DNA of 21,392 nucleotides from JBKEDH01 sp047975295 (GTDB lineage: Bacteria > Bacteroidota > Bacteroidia > Flavobacteriales > Flavobacteriaceae). The stretch lies in contig JBKEDH010000023.1 of assembly GCA_047975295.1 (NCBI GenBank), positions 1 through 21,392 of the forward strand, given 5' to 3'. Of this stretch, positions 15,214-21,392 are shown in pieces (position 1 is the stretch's first letter; every line of letters begins with the position of its first letter). The position numbers and the translations under genes are program-made. The notes beneath the pieces are model-generated. The model was given only the letters and a program-made list of their open reading frames with translations, was not told the origin of the DNA and ran no database searches.

Positions 15214-16317
15214 TTAAACTACTTCGAATAATTTGCCCGGTAATGGGCGTATAACGCCTTTTAATTCCATATTGAGCAAAATACCGGCCACTTTAAAAAT
15301 GGGTATCTTGCAATTTATGGCAATTATATCTAATTGTTCTTTTCCGTTTTTGTTTAAATAGCTGTAAATTATTTTTTCGTCGGCATCCAATTCTACAAAC
15401 AACTGTTTTTGTATTACAGACTGTTTGTTTTCTTTTAGAGTCCAATTCAGCATATAAGGGACATCCAAAGGAGTGGTTAACATATGTGCCTTTTGTTGTT
15501 TTATTAAATTGTTACAACCTTCGCTTTGCATGTCGGTTGGGCGTCCGGGAACAGCAAATACATCACGGTTGTAAGAATTGGCAATATCGGCCGTTACCAA
15601 ACTTCCTCCTTTTTCTGCCGATTCAATTACTATGGTAGCCTCGCTAAGTCCGGCAATAACCCGATTCCGTTTTAAAAAATTATTGCGATCAAATATGGCA
15701 TTGCTCCAAAAATCGGTAAAAAATCCACCGTTTTTTTCAACTTCAGACACATACTTTTTATGTACTTTAGGATAAATTTGGTTTACCCCATGGGCCAAAC
15801 ATCCCACTGTTTGCAGCTTGTGTTTTAAGGCTGCTTTATGTGCCGTAATATCTGTCCCATAGGCAAATCCCGAAACAATTATAGGGTTGTAAACGGCTAA
15901 TTGTTCTACCAATTGTTCGCAAAAGGCAACTCCTTTTGCGGTAATTTTTCTTGTGCCCACAACACTAATAATACGTTGCTGTTTTAAGTTAATATTACCT
16001 GTTTGAAACAACAGAACGGGACCATCTACACAGTGTTTTAGCTTATTAGGGTAATCGTTATCTTCAAAATACAGCACCTTTACTTCGTTTTTTTTAATAA
16101 ATTGCATTTCCTTTTCGGCTTCCAAAACATGTTGTTTGTCCCATAAGCCTTTTAAAACAATATTTCCTATGCCATCAATCTTTAACAAATGATGCTTTTT
16201 TTCCTTAAAAACAGCTTCGGCAGAACCACAGATACCAATCAGTCGTTTTGCCGTAATATCGCCAATATTGGGTACTCGATGTAAAGCTAAGGTGTAAAGC
16301 AAGTGGTTTTCTGTCAT
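15214..16317 (-). CDS. dprA: DNA-processing protein A (RecA loader in natural transformation)
   Basis: Binds incoming single-stranded DNA and loads RecA on it during natural transformation. The 367-residue product has an N-terminal helix-hairpin-helix-like region (about 8-60), the Rossmann DprA domain (about 80-290), and a C-terminal winged-helix-like DML1 domain (about 305-367). Diagnostic strings are VVGTRKITAKG (119-129), SGFAYGTDITAH (149-160), GCLAHGVNQIYP (172-183), FLKRNRVIAGLSEATIVIES (214-233), EKGGSLVTADIA and FAVPGRP. It is divergent from the HU/SPOR gene with 106 nt between. Presence of dprA alone does not show competence, since many non-transformable bacteria keep it. Confidence 0.96.
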   Translation of the reverse strand: MTENHLLYTLALHRVPNIGDITAKRLIGICGSAEAVFKEKKHHLLKIDGIGNIVLKGLWDKQHVLEAEKEMQFIKKNEVKVLYFEDNDYPNKLKHCVDGPVLLFQTGNINLKQQRIISVVGTRKITAKGVAFCEQLVEQLAVYNPIIVSGFAYGTDITAHKAALKHKLQTVGCLAHGVNQIYPKVHKKYVSEVEKNGGFFTDFWSNAIFDRNNFLKRNRVIAGLSEATIVIESAEKGGSLVTADIANSYNRDVFAVPGRPTDMQSEGCNNLIKQQKAHMLTTPLDVPYMLNWTLKENKQSVIQKQLFVELDADEKIIYSYLNKNGKEQLDIIAINCKIPIFKVAGILLNMELKGVIRPLPGKLFEVV

Positions 16318-16402
16318 GCTGTTTTATTGATTGTTAGGTCTAAAATAAAAAGAATATTTACGCTATTAAAAAATACTTCAACTTAAATTTTATCGGCTTA
16401 CA

Positions 16403-16418
16403 TATTTTTGTAACTTTG
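16403..16418 (+). promoter_or_regulatory. Tandem -7 boxes before the HU/SPOR gene
   Basis: TATTTTTG (16403-16410) and TAACTTTG (16411-16418) lie back to back, both fitting TAnnTTTG, just before ATG 16424. The first sits in the same TTACATATTTTTGTA string found before gdhA. Either box would give a very short or absent leader. No TTG is seen at -33 distance. Confidence 0.5.
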
Positions 16419-16423
16419 TTTTT

Positions 16424-17362
16424 ATGCAATTGGAAACTTATATAAGCGATTTATTATACCGATACGAGTGTGTCGTTATAACCGATTTTGGTGCATTTGT
16501 AACACAACGTGAGTCTGCAAACGTTAGTAATATCTCCCACACGTTTTATCCGCCCAAAAAGCGGGTGTTGTTTAATGAACAGATTCGGAAAAACGATGGT
16601 CTTTTGGCCAATTATATTGCCGATGTTGAAAAAACACCTTTTGAAAATGCCAATAAAATAATTGCCAAGCGTGTTGCTACGCTAAAATCACGGTTGTCGA
16701 AAGGCGAAACTATTACGTTCGATAATATTGGCGATTTGGTGTTAAATTCCGAAGAAAAAATAGTTTTCGAACCTGCAAATACGCACAATTTTTTAGTTGA
16801 TGCATTTGGGTTAACGCAGTTTGTATCTCCAGAAATAACAAGAGAGGCCTATAAAGAAAAAATTGAAACACTTGAAAAAGTAGTACCGCTAACCGTTACT
16901 CCAGAAAAACGACAGTCTAAATCGTATTTTAAATATGCAGCTGTTGCCTTAATAGCTTTAACTTTAGGCGGATATGTTACTTCGAGTTATTATAGTAAAA
17001 CGGTTGAAAACCACAACCAATTGGCTCAAGAAGAGGCAACAAAACAATTGGAAAATAAAATACAGCAAGCAACATTCAGTTTAAACCCACTACCGGCCAT
17101 AACACTTAATGTAACCAAGCAAACCGGCAAATACCATATTATTGCAGGAGCTTTTAGAGTTGAGGAAAACAGCAACAAAAAGGTTGAACAATTAAGAACA
17201 GAAGGGTTTAATACTGCCAGAAACATTGGCCTAAATAAACATGGACTGCACCAAGTTACCTACGCCAGTTACGAAACAAGACGGGAAGCCTTAAATGCCT
17301 TACGTGCAATAAAAAACACAAAAAACGAGGATGCTTGGATGCTAATCCAGACTTTAGATTAG
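16424..17362 (+). CDS. CCDC81-type HU domain and SPOR domain membrane protein
   Basis: A 312-residue protein of a Bacteroidota-typical architecture. The N-terminal part (about 1-135, MQLETYISDLLYRYECVVITDFGAFV, with ETITFDNIGDLVLN) resembles the two HU-like domains first described in CCDC81. A single transmembrane helix follows (about 169-187, FKYAAVALIALTLGGYV). The C-terminal SPOR domain (about 234-310, GKYHIIAGAFRVEENSNKKVEQL) is of the type that binds denuded peptidoglycan glycans at the division site. The predicted layout is cytosolic HU-like part, inner-membrane anchor and periplasmic SPOR. A role linking septal wall to an intracellular partner is inference. The DUF819 gene follows after 34 nt. 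Confidence 0.88.
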   Translation: MQLETYISDLLYRYECVVITDFGAFVTQRESANVSNISHTFYPPKKRVLFNEQIRKNDGLLANYIADVEKTPFENANKIIAKRVATLKSRLSKGETITFDNIGDLVLNSEEKIVFEPANTHNFLVDAFGLTQFVSPEITREAYKEKIETLEKVVPLTVTPEKRQSKSYFKYAAVALIALTLGGYVTSSYYSKTVENHNQLAQEEATKQLENKIQQATFSLNPLPAITLNVTKQTGKYHIIAGAFRVEENSNKKVEQLRTEGFNTARNIGLNKHGLHQVTYASYETRREALNALRAIKNTKNEDAWMLIQTLD

Positions 17363-17396
17363 TTTTTCAGCTTCGTAAATATATACCTTAGCACTC

Positions 17397-18676
17397 ATGG
17401 AAAACGTTCATGATGCCCCTTTTTTTACCAACGACGCTATAATCTTGGGGCTTTTAATGGCTGTATTGGCTGTTATTTTTTATTTGGAATCCTCTGGAAA
17501 AAAATTTTGGAACAAATTCTTTCTTTACGTTCCTTCGCTTTTACTCTGCTATTTTGTTCCGGCATTATTAAAATGGCCATTTAATCTAATAGACGGGGAG
17601 ATCTCGCAACTCTACTTTGTAGCTTCGCGTTACCTTTTGCCGGCAGCGCTTATTTTACTCTGTTTAAGTATCGATTTTAAAGGAATAATGCGCTTGGGAC
17701 CAAAGGCAATCGTTATGTTTTTGGCTGGAACTTTAGGCATTATTATTGGTGGACCTATTTCTCTTTTACTTATAAAGTACTTTTTTCCAAGTCTTATTCC
17801 TTCCGAAATAGCTTTGGATGAACTTTGGAAAGGCATGTCCACCATTGCCGGTAGCTGGATTGGAGGTGGAGCCAACCAAACTGCGATGAAGGAAGTTTTT
17901 GAAGTACCCAATAATATCTTCGGGATTATGCTTGTTGTAGATGTTATTGTTGCCAATATTTGGATGGGCTTTTTATTGTACGGAGCTAATATTAGAAATA
18001 AGGTAAACCGATTGTTAAAAGCTGATAATTCGACTATTTTAGATTTAGAAAAACGCATGGAAGATTATAATGCTTCGGTAAAAAAAATACCTACCACAAC
18101 CGAAACATTTATTCTTATGGCCGTGGCTTTTGGCGGTGTAGCCTTAGCACATTGGGGCTCCGATATTTTTACACCTTATATGAAATTGCATAAGGAATCC
18201 TTAAAAGCTATGAACCTTCAGTCTCTGGCCAGCGATTTTTTTTGGTTAGTGGTTATTTCTACTACTATTGGACTGGTATTATCGTTTACCAAAGCAAGGC
18301 GTTTGGAAGGCACAGGCGCTACCCGTTGGGGGTCTGTATTTATTTATATTTGGTGGCTACCATTGGTATGAAAATGGATTTAGAAGCTATTTTTAAGAAA
18401 GAAAATTTAGGTCTTTTTATTATTGGCTTAACCTGGATGTTTGTTCATGTTATTATTTTGCTTATTACTGCTAAAATAATCCGCGCACCGTTCTTTTTTG
18501 TTGCTGTAGGCTCACAGGCCAATGTGGGTGGCGCTGCTAGTGCACCTATTGTCGCATCGGCATTTAATCCCAGTTTGGCATCGGTTGGCGTATTAATGGC
18601 TGTTCTGGGATATGCATTGGGAACTTATGGCGCTTTGGCTTGTGCTATTTTAATGGAATGGGTAGCCGTAGGATAA
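17397..18676 (+). pseudogene. DUF819 (YjcL-like) multi-pass membrane protein, frameshifted
   Basis: A DUF819-family inner-membrane protein with about ten hydrophobic segments, split by one lesion. The first frame runs from ATG 17397 to a stop at 18371 and ends GSVFIYIWWLPLV. The second frame picks up as LVATIGMKMDLEAIFKKEN and ends GALACAILMEWVAVG at 18676. One extra T in the TTT at 18349-18351 would read GSVFIYILVATIGMKMD and give exactly 426 codons plus stop, the family's usual size. The conserved GSWIGGGANQTAMKE and GSQANVGGAASAPIVA motifs lie on either side of the break. Function of the family is poorly known; a transporter is assumed. A recent mutation or a sequencing error in a short T run are both possible; everything else is intact. 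Confidence 0.8.
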
Positions 18677-18876
18677 GATAAACGAAGTTAAATTTTGGAT
18701 GAGTAGGCATATATAAAAGGTCTATCAGGTTTTTAAAATGTAGGTTTATTTGTAATTTCTGTAATCTCATTAACTTTTAAAAATCCCCCCCCTTCAAATT
18801 TTTTTATTGCCTCTGCTCGGTTTTTGTTCGGCTTGAGATTTTAAGTTTTTTCTTTGTTCTAAAAACTGTAAAGGCC

Positions 18877-18907
18877 TTTGCTTTTTTGTTGGGCTATAAT
18901 AAATTTG
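18877..18907 (+). promoter_or_regulatory. Bacteroidota-type promoter of the metalloprotease gene
   Basis: TTTG (18877-18880) and TAAATTTG (18900-18907) are separated by 19 nt, an excellent match to the TTTG-N19-TAnnTTTG pattern. Transcription would begin near 18912 and leave a leader of about 115 nt before ATG 19027. This rules out the in-frame codon at 18886 as the start. The 18677-18876 stretch before it holds no gene; it includes a C8 run at 18785-18792. Confidence 0.75.
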
Positions 18908-19026
18908 TTTTCTACTATAAATCACAAAAAAATAGTATCTTCCAAGCTGGAACTCTTGTATTTCAACAGGATTTTTTTTTATATTACAACGTAATTTTTC
19001 AAACTAAACTATATAAAACAATAGAA

Positions 19027-20766
19027 ATGAACAATTTAACAAGACAAATTTTTCAAATTTCACTTTGCTTAATACTAATAACCGTAGTGAGCTGCTCTAA
19101 AGACGATAACCCTAACCCAGAACCAACAATACTCGATACCGATGGCGATACCATTCCGGACTCCGAAGATGAATGCCCCAATGTTGCCGGTTTGGCCAGT
19201 TTAAATGGATGTCCCGAAGAAGAAGAAGATGTTTGGACCATAAATAAAGATGGACAGCAAGCTTTAAATGTGGTATATTTTATACCTACCGATTTTTCTT
19301 CCGATGAAACTATCGTAGCCAATACTACAGAGAATATATCGAAACTCATGTTGTATATGCAGCAATGGTTTAAATTGCAAATGAACAAACAGGGCTTTGG
19401 AGAAAAAACCTTTGGATTACTTACCAATCAACATGGAAAAGTTAAGGTTATGGTGGTACAGGGGCAAAATGCAAGTACTTACTATAATGGAAGTTCTGGT
19501 TTGGTAAAAGAAGAAATCGATACTTATCTTGACGCCAATAGCGAATTTAACAAAAGTGTACATACTTTGGTTTTGGGCGATGCCGGAAGTAAAATTGGTT
19601 TTAACGGTTATGGCAAATGGTGCTTTGCAACTTCGTCGGATTTTAATTTAACCGATAGCGGATATAACATTGATGACCTTACCTTAATGACCTGTCCTAA
19701 TATAGGAGGCATTATGCACGAACTAGGACATGGTTTAAATTTACCGCATAATTGTCAAAAAGCATCACAGTTACCCAATATTGCGTTAATGTCGTATGGC
19801 AACCATACCTATATGCAAGATCCAACAAAGGTTTTTTTAACAAAAAGCAGTTGTGCTATTTTAAACGTAAATGCACTGTTTAATAAAACCAGTAATGGTA
19901 TCTCGTATTACGAAGTTAAACCGGAAACACTTATGGAATCTGTTTCCATTACGAAAAACGAAACTGGAAACACCATTAATATTTCAGGTACATTTACTTC
20001 TAATACCGAAATATTACATACGTATGCTGGTTTCGATTTTATTAACGAAGATTCCTCTCCCCCCAACGATAATTACGATGAAATAACATATACCGTAGTC
20101 CCCTCAAAAAATAACGATGGGCTATATTCTTTTGAACTACAGGTACCTTATAACGATTTATGGAACGGATACCAAACCAATAAAAAAGACGAAGCCGTAA
20201 TAGAAATAAACTTAGTTGCCGAGAATGGTTTTAGGGTTGTAGCATTTAACCACCAATATACTACAAATGTATCGACCCAAGTGCCCAACGACGATATCCT
20301 TGTTAATTATACCGCTTTTGAATATACCGATCGATCCAATTGGAGCATATCTGCCAATACCACTACGGCCAATACCGAACGAACCAGTGACAAAATAATC
20401 GATGGTTCCGAAAGTTCGTTTTGGCATTCGTATTGGCCTTATTCGTTCGAAACCTATGGGCCGCATACCATTACCATTGATATGAACCAAACTAATACCG
20501 TTAACGGGGTTTATGTATTATCGAACAGAGATCACGCTGTACAATACAGACCCAAACAAATTACGGTAAAAACCAGTATCGATGGTACCAATTGGAATAT
20601 CCATAGCGAAATAACACTGACAACCATAGACGATGCCGAGCATGTAAAAATAGATTTTGCTGATAGTGTGGATGTACGCCATCTTAAAATTGAAGTTAGC
20701 GATATTTTTACCAATAGAGCCGATGCAGCACCAAATCTGGTAATTACCGAAATAGATATATATTAA
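19027..20766 (+). CDS. Secreted metzincin-like lipoprotein with TSP3 and F5/8 C-type domains
   Basis: A 579-residue putative zinc endopeptidase exported as a lipoprotein. The signal peptide (1-22) ends in LITVVSC with the lipidated cysteine at 23, followed by SKDD, whose acidic residues fit surface export in Bacteroidota. A calcium-binding thrombospondin type 3 repeat lies at about 37-63 (DTDGDTIPDSEDECP). The catalytic site is HELGHGLNLPH (231-241), with E232 as base, and a Met-turn candidate ALMSYG (253-258) about 12 residues on. The glycine usual in HExxHxxGxxH is replaced by N238. The middle (about 300-420) is beta-rich. The C-terminus (about 425-579) looks like an F5/8-type carbohydrate-binding domain (IIDGSESSFWHS, RPKQITVKTSIDGTNW). 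Digestion of surface glycoproteins or mucin-like polymers is likely (inference). No SusC/D pair is adjacent. Confidence 0.85.
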   Translation: MNNLTRQIFQISLCLILITVVSCSKDDNPNPEPTILDTDGDTIPDSEDECPNVAGLASLNGCPEEEEDVWTINKDGQQALNVVYFIPTDFSSDETIVANTTENISKLMLYMQQWFKLQMNKQGFGEKTFGLLTNQHGKVKVMVVQGQNASTYYNGSSGLVKEEIDTYLDANSEFNKSVHTLVLGDAGSKIGFNGYGKWCFATSSDFNLTDSGYNIDDLTLMTCPNIGGIMHELGHGLNLPHNCQKASQLPNIALMSYGNHTYMQDPTKVFLTKSSCAILNVNALFNKTSNGISYYEVKPETLMESVSITKNETGNTINISGTFTSNTEILHTYAGFDFINEDSSPPNDNYDEITYTVVPSKNNDGLYSFELQVPYNDLWNGYQTNKKDEAVIEINLVAENGFRVVAFNHQYTTNVSTQVPNDDILVNYTAFEYTDRSNWSISANTTTANTERTSDKIIDGSESSFWHSYWPYSFETYGPHTITIDMNQTNTVNGVYVLSNRDHAVQYRPKQITVKTSIDGTNWNIHSEITLTTIDDAEHVKIDFADSVDVRHLKIEVSDIFTNRADAAPNLVITEIDIY

Positions 20767-20802
20767 TATTGAGGCATTATTTGTAACAAAACATTGGGCA
20801 AT

Positions 20803-20905
20803 TGAAGTGATTTAGACTCTTTGTATTGAAGAGAAAGTTAGGTGTTTGATTGTTTGAATACCTTCTTTGAGCTGTATAACAGGGTTAAAAAGGCACATTC
20901 AGAAA
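20803..20905 (+). repeat. Diverged copy of the palindromic repeat
   Basis: GAAGTGATTTAGACTCTTTG followed by TATTGAAGAGAAAGTTAG parallels the outer arm of the other copies (GAAGTGGTTTAAACTTTTTG, TGTTTAAGCGAAAATTAG). Further on, TTTGAGCTGTATAACAGGG parallels the core string TTTGAACTGCATAGCAAGG of the 9776 copy read in reverse complement. The far inverted end is not recognisable. The right edge is approximate. It appears to be an old, decaying copy. Confidence 0.6.
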
Positions 20906-21066
20906 ATAGCCTCATTAATTAATTTCAGATGCTATTTTTTGTTTTGAATACTTTGATTAGATAAATTTCATTTGATTAGCGATGAAAAAGAGAATAGAAA
21001 ACACAAAAGGAATACGTTTTTTTAACGCCATGGCTCACGGTACCCGTTAATGAAAATTGCTATTTT

Positions 21067-21392
21067 TTAAGCGGCTTGCTTTTGGGCGTTTTGCATTCGC
21101 CTTCCTATTTCTAAGGCATTATCGGTATGTATGCCATAAAAGACCCATATAATTTCATTTAGTTTTGTTTTTGCCTTTATCTTTTTGAGATGATAATGCT
21201 CTTTCTCTTTACAAAAACTACCCTCTAATCGTGAAGCCCTTTATTTGGTTATGGCTGCTTTTAGCCTTTTTACATTTTGGTAATCTTTGGGTAATTTTCC
21301 CTTGCGCTTAAAATCGGTTTTTATCTTATGCTTGCTAACAAAGTTTCGGTTCTTGTTGGTGGCATAAATGCCATCAGCTCCTATAACCTGAA
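21067..21392 (-). mobile_element. IS1182-type transposase remnant (C-terminal part, broken, runs off window)
   Basis: On the minus strand the edge of the window reads QVIGADGIYATNKNRNFV, then KHKIKTDFKRKGKLPKDYQ, an in-frame TAA at 21241-21243, RASRLEGSFCKEKEHYHL, KIKAKTKLNEIIWVFYGIHT and a final stop at 21067. This is the C-terminal third of an IS1182-family DDE transposase, whose catalytic glutamate is expected in the RLEGSF region. The premature stop lies before that glutamate, so the protein is dead unless the stop is an error. The rest lies beyond 21392. The inverted end of the IS was not identified; 20906-21066 shows nothing else recognisable. Confidence 0.82.

Noticed and set aside
14939..15214. 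Minus-strand ORF of 91 codons between dprA and the epimerase
   Set aside because: It overlaps both neighbours, is Lys/Ile/Leu/Asn-rich as expected from translated AT-rich spacer, and contains a hairpin and a possible promoter box.
18886..19026. Upstream extension of the metalloprotease ORF
   Set aside because: The extra 47 residues precede a complete lipoprotein signal peptide, and the likely promoter -7 box lies inside the extension.
1..21392. CRISPR arrays, tRNA or rRNA genes, prophage, riboswitches
   Set aside because: No regularly spaced repeats, cloverleaf-like sequences, rRNA strings or phage structural genes were seen in reading both strands; small structured RNAs could still be missed by eye.

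Overview
The window looks like chromosome of a marine-type Flavobacteriaceae bacterium (Bacteroidota). The evidence is AT-rich DNA, start codons without clear Shine-Dalgarno sequences, several Bacteroidota-type -7 boxes (TAnnTTTG, in two cases with a TTG about 16-19 nt upstream), and gene families typical of this group: a short SSB, a DUF177 protein beside L32, a CCDC81-type HU/SPOR protein, and lipoproteins carrying thrombospondin type 3 and F5/8 domains. This is inference from sequence features; no database was searched.

Left part (1-6210) is conserved housekeeping DNA. ssb converges on ribE (riboflavin synthase), which is divergent from pdxA (vitamin B6). Then comes a fatty-acid block: a DUF177 gene and rpmF behind one good promoter and closed by a strong terminator, followed by fabH, accB and accC, ending in a second terminator. 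fabH, accB and accC supply the first steps of fatty-acid synthesis (biotin carboxylase, its carrier, and the initiating ketoacyl-ACP synthase).

Middle (6203-10690) is accessory. An intact SNF2-type helicase gene and, 8 nt downstream of it, a heavily decayed AAA/ABC-type ATPase gene are enclosed by two inverted copies of a palindromic repeat (6203-6289 and 9776-9945). Part of a third copy lies at 10588-10612 and a diverged one near 20803-20905. The repeat has near-perfect 19-nt inverted ends, internal hairpins and no ORF of its own. It is the least explained signal in the window.

Right part (10190-18676) returns to chromosomal genes: an ArsC/Spx-like protein, a DinB-fold protein, glutamate dehydrogenase, a two-gene operon (BioF-like PLP enzyme plus dipeptide epimerase), dprA, an HU/SPOR envelope protein, and a DUF819 membrane protein broken by a single-base frameshift. 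The end (18877-21392) holds a secreted metzincin-like lipoprotein behind a textbook Bacteroidota promoter, then a diverged repeat copy and the C-terminal remnant of an IS1182-type transposase that runs off the window edge.

No tRNA, rRNA, CRISPR array or prophage was seen. I do not see a clearly new multi-gene defence or biosynthetic system. The best leads are the repeat family, the helicase/ATPase module it encloses, and the PLP enzyme/epimerase pair.
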